DNA from: Sulfuritalea sp.
GTDB lineage: Bacteria; Pseudomonadota; Gammaproteobacteria; Burkholderiales; Rhodocyclaceae
NCBI GenBank assembly: GCA_021738105.1
Contig: JAIPCS010000105.1
Span: forward strand, 1-11,639
Direction of reading: 5' to 3'
DNA: 11,639 nucleotides
Part shown: piece after piece, positions 1-7,900 of the stretch
How positions within the stretch are numbered: position 1 is the first letter of the stretch
How the letters are laid out: every line of letters starts with the position of its first letter
Position numbers and translations under genes: made by a program
Notes under the pieces: model-generated
The model's database searches: none
What the model was told of the DNA's origin: nothing
Seen by the model: only the letters and a program-made list of their open reading frames with translations

Positions 1-398
1 ATCACCGCGCCTTCAACATAATGTCCGCCGGCGCCGGCGATCAGTTCCGCCGCCCTGATCTTGGTGCCGGGCGAGGCCGAGTTCAAATCGAGGAAAAAGC
101 CGCCCGCGCGAAAAGTCGGCGCTGACGACACGGCAACGGCCAGCGTCTGATCCGCCGTAACGGCGGAAATCACCAGATCGGCGGCTTTCGCCAGGAAGGC
201 ATGGCTGGTCATGGGGCGCACGCCATACTGCGCCGCATGAGCCAGCAGCGGCCCATCGTCGTCTGTGCCGAACTTGATGTCGTAGGCGAGGACGTTTTCA
301 ACGCCCAGAGCACGCAGATCCTCGGCCAGAATGCGCCCCACCTCGCCGTAGCCGACGAGGCCGATGGACCACTGCAGGGAATTGGCAGAAATTGTCAT
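1..398 (-). CDS. NAD(P)-dependent oxidoreductase, 6-phosphogluconate/3-hydroxyisobutyrate dehydrogenase-like, C-terminus beyond window
   Basis: The first 132 residues are visible; the rest lies beyond the left edge. After a short lead, residues 11-21 (SIGLVGYGEVG) form strand 1 and the GxGxxG turn of a Rossmann fold. An Asp at residue 40 (LAYD) closes strand 2, which in this superfamily tends to favour NAD over NADP. A later stretch, LVISAVTADQ, matches the usual substrate-side segment of beta-hydroxyacid dehydrogenases. The ATG shares one base with the stop of the upstream aldolase gene (TGATG), so the two are translationally coupled. Rossmann enzymes of this kind are often found beside LigJ/LigK genes, but the substrate is not known to me. 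A role in handling a keto/hydroxy dicarboxylate of the same pathway is inference. The fold call is firm; the exact subfamily (DUF1932-type) is likely but cannot be confirmed without the C-terminal half. Confidence 0.88.
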   Translation of the reverse strand, partial: MTISANSLQWSIGLVGYGEVGRILAEDLRALGVENVLAYDIKFGTDDDGPLLAHAAQYGVRPMTSHAFLAKAADLVISAVTADQTLAVAVSSAPTFRAGGFFLDLNSASPGTKIRAAELIAGAGGHYVEGAV

Positions 399-1087
399 CA
401 GTCGATGTACCTGAGGCCGGCCTTGGCCAACGGCTCGCGCAGCGAATACATGTCGAGACCCAGTTCGCCGGCGGCGAATTTCGCGCGCTTGGCAGTTTCA
501 TTATTCTCGCGGGCCTCGGCGGCGTCGGCCACCTGCTGTGCCAGCGCGGCGGGAATCACCACCACGCCATCGTCGTCGGCCACCACCACATCACCCGGAT
601 TGACCGTGGCACCGGCGCAAACCACCGGTACATTGACCGAGCCGAGCGTGGCGCGGGTGCAGCCCTTGGCATGAATGGCGCGACTGAAGACCGGGAAGCC
701 CATCGCCGTGAGGTCTTTCACGTCGCGCACACCGCCGTCGATGATCAATCCCCGCGCGCCGTGCGCCTTGTAGGACGTGGCCAGCAGGTCGCCAAAGAAG
801 CCGTCGGTGCTGTCAGCGGTGCAGGCGGCCACGGCGATGTCGCCGGGCTGCAATTGTTCCGCCGCGACATGCAGCATCCAGTTGTCGCCGGGTTGCATCA
901 GGATGGTCACCGCCGTGCCGCAGGCGTAGGCGCCGGTATAGATCGGCCGCATGTAGGGCTTCATCAGACCGACGCGGCCCATGGCTTCGTGAAGGGTGGC
1001 GACACCGAAGCGCGACAGTTTTTCGACGGCGGCTTTGTCGGCACGCACGATGTTGCGCTTGACGACGCCCAGATTGTTCATGCTCAT
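398..1087 (-). CDS. ligK: 4-carboxy-4-hydroxy-2-oxoadipate aldolase / oxaloacetate decarboxylase (LigK type)
   Basis: This 229-residue protein has the length and motifs of the HMG/CHA aldolase family (RraA-like fold, class II, divalent metal). It cleaves 4-carboxy-4-hydroxy-2-oxoadipate to pyruvate and oxaloacetate, the last step of protocatechuate 4,5-cleavage and gallate catabolism, and family members also decarboxylate oxaloacetate. Visible signatures are YACGTAVTI (residues 54-62), the [15 protein letters not shown] segment starting at residue 99, and IDGGVRD, ending in the Arg121-Asp122 pair that corresponds to the catalytic Arg and metal-binding Asp of characterised members. The C-terminal helix is complete. 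The ATG is two codons ahead of a second ATG; an AAGGA ribosome site lies in the last codons of the hydratase gene, and only two bases separate the stop from this start. It is coupled on both sides, so it is clearly part of one operon. The enzyme class is sure; the natural substrate rests on the LigJ neighbour. Confidence 0.93.
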   Translation of the reverse strand: MSMNNLGVVKRNIVRADKAAVEKLSRFGVATLHEAMGRVGLMKPYMRPIYTGAYACGTAVTILMQPGDNWMLHVAAEQLQPGDIAVAACTADSTDGFFGDLLATSYKAHGARGLIIDGGVRDVKDLTAMGFPVFSRAIHAKGCTRATLGSVNVPVVCAGATVNPGDVVVADDDGVVVIPAALAQQVADAAEARENNETAKRAKFAAGELGLDMYSLREPLAKAGLRYID

Positions 1088-1089
1088 GG

Positions 1090-2118
1090 TTATTTTCCTT
1101 TGGCTTTCAGTGCCGCATCCAGGCGCGGATAGACGCGACGGGCATTGCCTTCATAGACCTTGTAGCGATCCTCCGCGCCGAGATTCAGCGTCGCTTCGAT
1201 ATAACGTTTGGTGTCGTCGAAGTTGTGGCCGGTTTCGGGATCGATGCCTTTCACCGCGCCGATCATTTCCGAGGCGAAGAGGATGTTGTCTACAGGAATC
1301 ACCTTGGTCAGCAGATCGATGCCCGGCTGGTGATAGACGCAGGTGTCGAAAAAGACATTGTTCAGAAGATGATCTTTGAGCAAAGGCTTGTTCAGTGCCT
1401 GCGCCAGACCACGGTAGCGTCCCCAGTGGTAGGGCGCGGCACCGCCGCCGTGCGGAATGACGAAGCGCAGTGTCGGGAAATCCTTGAACAGATCGCCCTC
1501 GATCAATTGCATGAAGGCCGTGGTGTCGGCATTGATGTAATGCGCGCCGGTGGTATGGAAGCAGGCATTGCACGAGGTGGACACATGGATCATGGCCGGG
1601 ATGTCGTACTCGACCATCTTCTCGTAGATCGGATACCAGTGACGGTCAGTCAACGGCGGCGAGGTCCAGTGACCACCGGAGGGATCGGGGTTGAGATTGA
1701 TGCCGACGAAGCCGTATTCCTTGATGCACTTTTCCAGCTCGGGGATGCAGCTCGCGGGATCGACGCCCGGCGATTGCGGCAACATCGCGGCGCCGATGAA
1801 GTTGTCGGGAAAAAGTTGCGCGACGCGATGGCACAGCTCGTTGCAGATTGCCGCCCAGGTCGAGCTGACCTCGAAGTCGCCAATGTGATGCGCCATGAAG
1901 CTGGCGCGCGGCGAAAAAATGGTGAGGTCGGAACCGCGCTCCTTCATCTTCTTCAGCTGGTTGGTCTCGATGGTCTCGCGCAACTGGTCGTCGCTGATCG
2001 AAAGCTCGGAGGCTCTGGGCATCACGGCGGGATCCTTGATGCCCGCGATCTGCAGATTGCGCCAGTCTTCCAGCGCCTTGGGCGCCGTGGTGTAGTGGCC
2101 GTGGATGTCGATAATCAT
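1090..2118 (-). CDS. ligJ: 4-oxalomesaconate hydratase, amidohydrolase superfamily (LigJ type)
   Basis: This 342-residue cytoplasmic enzyme adds water to 4-oxalomesaconate to give 4-carboxy-4-hydroxy-2-oxoadipate, the substrate of the next gene's aldolase. It is a TIM-barrel amidohydrolase-superfamily protein. The N-terminal metal motif DIHGHY gives His6 and His8; MIHVSTS gives His178, [16 protein letters not shown] gives His223, and ASEMIGA gives Glu284. This set matches the mononuclear metal site of LigJ-type hydratases. Length agrees with characterised members (about 340). An upstream in-frame ATG would add 45 residues, but those overlap the preceding gene and look like antisense translation. 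The chosen start has AGGAG seven bases upstream and puts the DIHGHY motif at residue 4, as expected. The start is 25 bases after the stop of the ModA-like gene. The LigJ-type hydratase is unrelated in fold to the GalB type, so the pathway follows the sphingomonad/comamonad design. Confidence 0.94.
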   Translation of the reverse strand: MIIDIHGHYTTAPKALEDWRNLQIAGIKDPAVMPRASELSISDDQLRETIETNQLKKMKERGSDLTIFSPRASFMAHHIGDFEVSSTWAAICNELCHRVAQLFPDNFIGAAMLPQSPGVDPASCIPELEKCIKEYGFVGINLNPDPSGGHWTSPPLTDRHWYPIYEKMVEYDIPAMIHVSTSCNACFHTTGAHYINADTTAFMQLIEGDLFKDFPTLRFVIPHGGGAAPYHWGRYRGLAQALNKPLLKDHLLNNVFFDTCVYHQPGIDLLTKVIPVDNILFASEMIGAVKGIDPETGHNFDDTKRYIEATLNLGAEDRYKVYEGNARRVYPRLDAALKAKGK

Positions 2119-2143
2119 GTGACAACTCCTGCAAAAAATTGGG

Positions 2144-2833
2144 TCATGCCGGCTCCATGCCCTGGCGCCGTTTGGCGTCATCGGCGGCCGGCGATTGCAT
2201 GAAAGCGAGCAGCGCACGCGCGGCATCGGGCTGGCCCGATGCCGCACACACACCGCCGGTAAACGTGCTGACGATTTCGCAGCCCGGCGGCAGAGTGCCT
2301 AGTACATCGACGCCCGGCAGATGCATCAGTTCGCTCCACTGCTGGAAGCCGAGCTCGACTTCGCCGCTGGCCACCAACTGGCCGACCGGAACGCCGGGCG
2401 GTGCCTGCACGATGCGGCTGCGAACAGTGTCGGCAATGCCCCAGCGTGCGAACAGTTCCAATAGCGCCGCACCGCTGGGCCCGGTCGAGTGGCCGAGCGT
2501 TGCGGCCGACAGCACGGCTCGCTTCAGCGCCTCTTCACTCGCAATGTCCGGATGCGCTGCGCCGGCACGAACCGCGATCGCCACCGGCGAGCGCACCAGA
2601 TCGGTTTTGCTGTCGGCCAGCACGCGTCCGCTGGCGATCAGCTTGGCTATCGCATCAACGGCGAGCACCACCACGTCGAAGGCCTCACCGGCCTGTACCC
2701 GTTTGGCCGCATCGACGCCGCCCACCGATTCGAACTCGACAGGCGTCTCCATATCCCGCCGATAGGCGGCCGCCAGATCGGCCAGCACCTGGCGTGTGGC
2801 CATCGACGAGATGCCCGTCAAGCGGATCGTCAT
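2144..2833 (-). CDS. ModA-like type 2 substrate-binding-fold protein, no signal peptide
   Basis: The 229-residue product resembles the type 2 periplasmic-binding fold of molybdate-binding ModA proteins: GISSMATRQVLADLAAAYRR near the start, a VGGVDAAKRV stretch, then GEAFDVVVLAVDAIAKL, HSTGPSGAALLEL and GELGFQQWSEL-like strands, ending in an ALLAFMQSPAA helix typical of the family. Unlike true ModA it starts directly with the first strand (MTIRLTGISS) and has no signal peptide or lipobox, so as called it is cytoplasmic. No good Shine-Dalgarno precedes this ATG; a second ATG at residue 11 would remove strand 1 and is less likely, and no nearby in-frame upstream ATG would add a signal peptide. 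It is the first gene of the catabolic operon. It might bind a dicarboxylate or aromatic intermediate, or act as a tautomerase-like or sensing partner; none of this is shown by the sequence. No permease or ATPase genes are present to make it a transporter. Confidence 0.82.
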   Translation of the reverse strand: MTIRLTGISSMATRQVLADLAAAYRRDMETPVEFESVGGVDAAKRVQAGEAFDVVVLAVDAIAKLIASGRVLADSKTDLVRSPVAIAVRAGAAHPDIASEEALKRAVLSAATLGHSTGPSGAALLELFARWGIADTVRSRIVQAPPGVPVGQLVASGEVELGFQQWSELMHLPGVDVLGTLPPGCEIVSTFTGGVCAASGQPDAARALLAFMQSPAADDAKRRQGMEPA

Positions 2834-3655
2834 GGCCGATCGCGGTCTGCAAAAGAGGAAAACATCGGAAATTGCATGGGTGCAGCCGTACCCCGTTTAT
2901 CGATGGGGACATTGTGGCCACACAAGCGCCGCATGCCTAGCGGCTGCGCGCACTACTAGCTATCACATTTTGTTATATCGGCTACCCGGAACGTGTGATC
3001 GATAGTCGGCTGCGCAGCACACAATGCTACTGGTATCTGACTCAGGAAATCCGTTGAGGTGCACTCCCACCATACAGGGGCCATTGCAGCCGTGTCAGAG
3101 CGGGTGGAATGACAGGCGGAATCCGGCCATCAGCCGCCGCTCAGAATATTTCTCCATTGCGGCCGTTCAACCAGAGCCGTTCTCCAGACCGGCCGTTCAA
3201 TCGAGCCTACTAGTTCTTTCCTGCTGAACTTCGGCTATGCAGCGGTTGCTGCCGGTGGGCCTGACTGAGCATCAGGCAAGTGTCGGCCAAGACTTGCCGT
3301 TCGCGACCCGAGAAATTCACGTCGTCCAGTTGCCGGTGTCGGCAGCATTGCCGCCGTTCGGTTTCAATGCGCCAAGCGTGATCGAAGGAATTTGGCGGCC
3401 AGGAATGCGCTCTATCGCGCCCGGACAATCGCAGAACTCTTGTCTTTCTTTCTACCGGTCGCCACCGCCAGCGCCGACTTTTGCTTTTGATTGGTACTTT
3501 TACGGGTAGCCAATAGTAGCTCAGCGCCGCTGACGACTATCCCCACCCACCGATTCCACGCCAATATGAGTATGAAACATATATTAATAAACAGTAACAT
3601 GCCATTTGTCGCAGATTTAGTGTTCTTATTGTTAGTTTTGCTGCGGCGATTGTAG
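2834..3655. other. Gene-poor interval between the two divergent operons
   Basis: No open frame here has a convincing ribosome site, start and coding character. Short frames on both strands around 3210-3509 are rich in Ser, Arg and Pro and look like shadows. A small imperfect inverted repeat (CCCC at 2891-2894, GGGG at 2905-2908 around ATCGAT) lies about 60 bases upstream of the ModA-like gene and could be an operator, but this is weak. A perfect 13-base palindrome, TCAGCGCCGCTGA, sits at 3521-3533. From about 3540 the sequence turns AT-rich, towards the promoter of the plus-strand operon. The GC-rich middle (about 3040-3430) may be debris of a mobile element, but I cannot identify a family. 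I see no tRNA gene or attachment-site core. Confidence 0.5.
3160..3203. repeat. Short 15-bp tandem repeat, about three units
   Basis: CGGCCGTTCAA occurs exactly at 3160-3170 and again at 3190-3200. A diverged copy (AGCCGTTCTCC) lies midway, giving a 15-base period. The repeat is in a non-coding stretch and could be the end of a decayed element or chance duplication. Function unknown. Confidence 0.5.
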
Positions 3656-3684
3656 TTGACAACTAGCGCACTTGTCGATTTAAT
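3656..3684 (+). promoter_or_regulatory. Sigma-70-type promoter of the helicase-nuclease operon
   Basis: A perfect -35 hexamer TTGACA (3656-3661) is followed after exactly 17 bases by TTTAAT (3679-3684), five of six matches to TATAAT. Transcription would start near 3691, giving a leader of about 25 bases before the first gene, with AAGGAG at 3703-3708 as its ribosome site. This is the only good promoter I see for the five-gene operon. It should be strong when unrepressed. Confidence 0.72.
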
Positions 3685-3702
3685 GCTCCGTAAGATGACA
3701 AG
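3657..3702. promoter_or_regulatory. Candidate operator: TGACAA / TTGTC repeats around the promoter
   Basis: TGACAA occurs at 3657-3662, inside the -35 box, and at 3696-3701, just after the expected start site. The inverted form TTGTC lies at 3672-3676 in the spacer, so CTTGTC (3671-3676) and GACAAG (3697-3702) form an inverted repeat flanking the -10 box. Ribbon-helix-helix repressors typically bind short repeated half-sites like these in their own promoter, and the first gene encodes such a protein. Binding is inference from position and repetition. Confidence 0.4.
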
Positions 3703-3715
3703 AAGGAGTGCTGAT

Positions 3716-4456
3716 ATGAAACATGGAGCGGAAGCGCAAAAGGTGTCGGTGAAAATCTGGCGTGACCTGATCCCGAAGCTTGACAAGAAAATCGAAGCCG
3801 CATGCCTGCGGCGAGATGCGTATCTCTCGAAAGTGATCGGGGCGGAGGTGCAACGGCTTGACTCCGACGTGTCCGTGCCAAATTCGGAGCAGGCATTCGC
3901 ATTCATATCCAAGCGACTTGATCGATTGGATCGCAAGCTTGTCAGCTTCACGCTGGATGCAACAGTGGCCGAGCACTTGAACAAGGTTTGCGCAGACAAG
4001 CGCATCGTGCGTGACGCATTTTTCAATCGCCTGATTTTTTTACTTGTTGCTCCTTCAAATGTTGTGGACCGAATATTGGGCGTTGGCTGGGATGGCGAAC
4101 TCAGGGAAGCCGAACTAGCCATTGGCATTCATCGGGGAGCGATCTACCCTTTCGATGATTCAGTGATAGATGCACTTGTCGATCCGCTGTGGCCGATTCA
4201 TCAGCACTTCAAATTGCAGCGTGACGGTACGTTGTCGGCGAACATTGAGACAGGTCTGGAAGATGATGCCGTAGCCAAAGGCGCATCGCCCAGCGCGGTG
4301 TCGCGAAACCGTTTTTATACTTGTGTGCTCAACGACAAATACATCAAAAACGTCGATTTGTCGGGGCTCAATACCTACCTTGCGGACATCGATGTTCCAG
4401 GTACGTCCGCGCAGAGGGAGTTCGACGGCGACTGGGAAGTTTCGCCACTTTCATGA
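3716..4456 (+). CDS. Protein with two ribbon-helix-helix-like segments, probable operon autoregulator
   Basis: I do not recognise this 246-residue protein as a named family. Two segments have the strand-helix-helix pattern of CopG/Arc-type ribbon-helix-helix DNA-binding domains: residues 9-46 (QKVSVKIW strand, then LIPKLDKKIEAAC and RRDAYLSKVIGAEVQRL helices) and residues 74-111 (KLVSFTLD strand, then VAEHLNKVC and RDAFFNRLIFLLVA helices). Two such units in one chain could form a pseudo-dimer. The remaining 130 residues, with WDGELREAELAIG and RNRFYTCVLNDKYI, form an unrecognised C-terminal domain. The start at 3716 is chosen over an in-frame ATG-less extension to 3656 because AAGGAG lies seven bases upstream and the earlier start would fall inside the -35 box. 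It is the first gene of the operon, 12 bases before the next. Repression of its own promoter through nearby TGACAA repeats, or an antitoxin role, is inferred. The RHH assignment is from pattern only. Confidence 0.8.
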   Translation: MKHGAEAQKVSVKIWRDLIPKLDKKIEAACLRRDAYLSKVIGAEVQRLDSDVSVPNSEQAFAFISKRLDRLDRKLVSFTLDATVAEHLNKVCADKRIVRDAFFNRLIFLLVAPSNVVDRILGVGWDGELREAELAIGIHRGAIYPFDDSVIDALVDPLWPIHQHFKLQRDGTLSANIETGLEDDAVAKGASPSAVSRNRFYTCVLNDKYIKNVDLSGLNTYLADIDVPGTSAQREFDGDWEVSPLS

Positions 4457-4468
4457 CGGGAGACGATC

Positions 4469-4747
4469 ATGCTTACCAAACATGCAACAGTTCGTGCGCA
4501 GCAACGCGGCATTCCTCCGTTCATTGGCACTTTGCTGGATGACTATGGCCATGAGCAATACGATGGCCATGGCGGAGTAATAAGGCATTTCGACAAGAAG
4601 GCCGTTCGGAACATGGAACGTGTCATGGGGCGGGAACCGGTACGCAAGCTGATTCCTGAATGGCGCAATGCGTATAAGGTTGTCAGCACGGCTGATGGCC
4701 ACACAATAACGATGGGAATTCGGACAACTCGGATATGGAGAAAATGA
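4469..4747 (+). CDS. DUF4258-like small protein, possible toxin-like component
   Basis: The 92-residue product begins MLTKHATVRAQQRGIPP, the HAxxRxxQRGI signature of DUF4258-type small proteins. It continues with a short helix, an HGGVIRHFDKKA strand-turn, and ends in KVVSTADGHTITMGIRTTR, two strands of the sort that close RelE/BrnT-like small folds. GGGAG six bases before the ATG gives a good ribosome site. It starts 12 bases after the RHH gene and its stop shares a base with the next start (TGATG), so expression is coupled. Many proteins with this N-terminal signature are uncharacterised; a ribonuclease toxin or RNA-binding role has been suggested for relatives but is not shown here. With an RHH protein upstream the pair resembles a toxin-antitoxin arrangement, but the order and the large third partner make an accessory role in the operon equally possible. 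Confidence 0.8.
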   Translation: MLTKHATVRAQQRGIPPFIGTLLDDYGHEQYDGHGGVIRHFDKKAVRNMERVMGREPVRKLIPEWRNAYKVVSTADGHTITMGIRTTRIWRK

Positions 4748-4977
4748 TGAGTAATGCGCGTGACAACAACGAGCTTCTGATGGAATACGGCCAACTCATT
4801 CAGCTTATTCCGATGATTTCGGACAAGCAGTATGGCCTGGCTCTTCGGACGCTCTCGAAAAGGTGCATCGAAGTCGGTGAAGAGCTAAATCGTGCAACTG
4901 ACCCAAATTACCGCACCCTCACACAGATTCTTGTGGAAAAGAAGGCCCAACTTCTTCCTCCGAAGAACGAGCATTGA
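4747..4977 (+). CDS. Small hypothetical protein, mostly helical
   Basis: No family is recognised. The 76-residue product is predicted by eye to be all alpha: NNELLMEYGQLIQLIPMI, KQYGLALRTLSKRCIEVGEE and YRTLTQILVEKKAQLL look like three amphipathic helices. There is no membrane segment or signal peptide. Three in-frame ATGs compete (4735, 4744, 4747). GGAG at 4737-4740 is six bases from the third, which also forms a TGATG overlap with the upstream stop, so 4747 is preferred; 4744 is possible. The stop ends two bases before the ATG of the helicase gene, so the gene is embedded in the operon and probably made in step with its neighbours. A role as an adaptor, inhibitor or small subunit of the helicase-nuclease is a guess from position only. 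Confidence 0.78.
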   Translation: MSNARDNNELLMEYGQLIQLIPMISDKQYGLALRTLSKRCIEVGEELNRATDPNYRTLTQILVEKKAQLLPPKNEH

Positions 4978-4979
4978 CC

Positions 4980-7900
4980 ATGCCGATTACTCCCGAAGCC
5001 AGAGCGCGGCTTGTCAGCCTCTACTCGTTTCTGAAGGCCGTCTCGCTTAGGAGTAATCCACCTATCCAGAATGTCGACCAGCAGGAAAAATGCTGGCGGC
5101 TTGGCGAGTTTCCTGCGCATGCGAGCCTCTTTATGGGTCTTGCCGAGGGGCGTGAATCATGGCTTGAACTCACGAAGCCCGAAACCCACTTGTGTCCCGA
5201 ACCACCGGCCGTGTTGAAACCCTGGCTGCACGATGGCTGGGATGCTCTCGGCACAGAACACGTCAGGTACAAGAATGAAGTTGTTCGGTATGACATCCAA
5301 GGAAACGCGGTTGCCACAGCGTTTGACCAGCATGAGGCGTGGCGAACATGGGTGGCGGATCGTGCCCTATGGCGCCGGGCAGAACTGCCCGCGCGTAAGT
5401 GCCTTGACCTATGGAATGACTTTTTTGCGGTCAACACGAGGCTCAAAAGGGAGGGCGAGTCCCTTGAGTTGGTGCTGGGCAACGCCATTTTCAGTTGCAA
5501 GGATTTGCACCATCCCATCTTGCTCAAGCGTTGCCAGGTCAACTACACCCCGCAGACGCAAACCTTTTCGTTCTCGGATACGGACACGCCGACCGAACTG
5601 TACGCCGGCTTGTTTGCTGGCAACGAGTTTGTCGGTCTCCCTATCAAGGAGTGGAACGATCAGCTCGGTCAGAGCGATCCGCATCCGCTGGGTGACATCA
5701 CGAATTGGCTGAAAACCTTCCGAGGTGCATTTCCGACAGCGGAATTACTTGAAGCAGAACCGCCCGGCAAGCATGAACAGCCGAGAATCGGCCCGGCGCC
5801 GATTCTGTTCCTGCGCAAACGTGGTGCCGGGCTGACGCAATTCATTGATGATGTGCTTCAAGCACTACCGAATGCCGAGATGGTTCCAGAACATTTGCTG
5901 CGGATCGTCGGATGCTATTCGGATGAACCCGAGGCGACCGAGGGAGTGACTTTTTCCGACGCCGACAATGCATACGCGGGAGAGGCCGACGATGTCTTGC
6001 TATCCAAGGAGGCCAATGCCGCCCAACTTGCCATCCTCAGGCGCCTAAAACACAGCGACGGAGTACTAGTGCAAGGCCCGCCGGGCACAGGCAAGACCCA
6101 CACCATTGCCAATCTGCTTGGCAGCTTGATGGCAGAAGGAAAAAGTGTGCTGGTCACCAGCCATACCAGCAAGGCGCTCAAGGTATTGCGGCACCACGTA
6201 TCCGAGCCTTTGCGCGCGTTATGCGTGCCGGTGCTGGATAGCGACAAGACAAGCCAGAAGGATCTTCAGCACGCCATGCGTGTCCTGCATGATGGCCTGA
6301 GCCAGCATCCTGATGAATTGGCGCAACGCGCAGACAGCGCGCGAGCAAGGCGAACCGCCATCCTGAATGAAATTCACGCGCTGCGACGTGAGCTTGAAAC
6401 CGCGGTGAATGGTGAGTATCAACCGTTGCTGCTCGCTGGCGATCAATACGATCCCGTCGTGGCCGCCAAAGAAGTAGAGCGTGGCGTCGGTGTCCACGAC
6501 TGGATACCCGGCCCGGTTACGGCGGAAGTTCCCGCGCCCTTGAGCCAGGTAGACCTTGCCGCCTTGTACGCCAGTCATCAATCGATTCCCGCCGCGCTGG
6601 AACATGATTTGGCGCAAGTTCTGCCGTCGTTGGAGTCGGTGCCCTCAGTCAACGAGTTTGCCGCTGGCGTGGCCGAGCTACATCGACATCAAAATGCCCG
6701 CGACTACAAAGAGGGCTGCGATTTGTGGTCCGGCATCGAGTCGGCCACCGCACCACTGGAGAAGGTGATTGATGAATTGATCAAGGCGACGGGCACGATT
6801 CCCCGCGGCGAAGCGGACTCATGGCGATTGGCGATTGTCGAGACGGTTTGCCAGGGGCAGGATGGCGCATCGAATGTCTGGGAACTGCTATGCCAGACCA
6901 TCGAGGGCGTGGAGCAGTACGTTCGTGAGACAGCCGCATTGCTCTTTGAGCACGACCCCGCAATCCCCGATAGGGTCGACATCGATACCTACTCAATTAC
7001 GGTGGAGGAAATCATTGCGTACCTGTCGGACCGGAAATCAATTTCGGCCCTGACGTTGCTACTGAAGCCCGCATGGAAACGGCTGATCGCTTCCTCGCGA
7101 GTCGCGGGAAAACCGCCGACGCACAAGATACATTTCGAGGCTTTGCTTGCCAGATCGTATTTGCTGCACCACCGAAGCCGTCTGCTTGGGCGCTGGAACC
7201 AGATGGTACAAAATCATGGTGTGCCGGCAATGCCTGCCAATGGGCTTGCACCGGAAGCATTTGCGGGTCAGCTTGTACCGGCAATTCGCGCCTACCTGGG
7301 CTGGCATCGCCGGTATTGGACTGAAGTACGCCAATCGTTGGTGGCACAAGGCTTGAAGTTGGCCGATCTCAATCAGAAGCTTCCTATCTTTAATCATGCC
7401 TATCCACAAGCCGCCCGGTTGCACCACATGGTCACTGTGGTCTTGCCGCCGATTGTTGCCGCAGAGCAAAAGCGTCGGCGGGTTGCCGGCCTGGAGCAGG
7501 AGCTTGAGTCGATCAGGCAAGGTCTGTCGGCCTACACGAAAGTTGACGTCGCGCGGGCGCTACAAGTCGCCATCAATGAGCGCTCCGTGGCGGCGTATCG
7601 GCAGGCACGCGAGGCACTCGAAGTACTTCATCTTCTGCAACCGAAATTCGCGCAGCGTCAGCAATGGCTGGCAAAGATTCGCGCGGTAGCGCCCGGCTGG
7701 GCAACAGCCTATGAGCAACGCATTTCGCCCCATGGTTCGACCGAGGTGACAGGCAAAATTGTTGTTGCGTGGCGATGGCGGCAGTTTTCGCAGGAACTGG
7801 ATCGACGCGCGGCATTGTCGGTAACTGACTTGCAGTCGAGGATAGAGCGACTGTCCGTCGAGTCCAAGCTGATTACCACCGAGGTCATCAAGAACGAAGC

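Noticed and set aside
392..1132. 246-codon plus-strand frame over the aldolase gene
   Set aside because: His/Gly-rich shadow of the minus-strand aldolase, which has clear family motifs.
1225..2202. 325-codon plus-strand frame over the hydratase gene
   Set aside because: Shadow frame antisense to the LigJ-type enzyme; no recognisable motif.
3237..3509. 90-codon plus-strand frame in the gene-poor interval
   Set aside because: No ribosome site, no recognised family, overlaps an equally open minus-strand frame; more likely chance or decayed DNA.
3412..4128. 238-codon open frame on the minus strand
   Set aside because: Antisense to the RHH gene and its promoter; Ser/Arg-rich with no ribosome site, whereas the plus-strand gene has AAGGAG and domain patterns.
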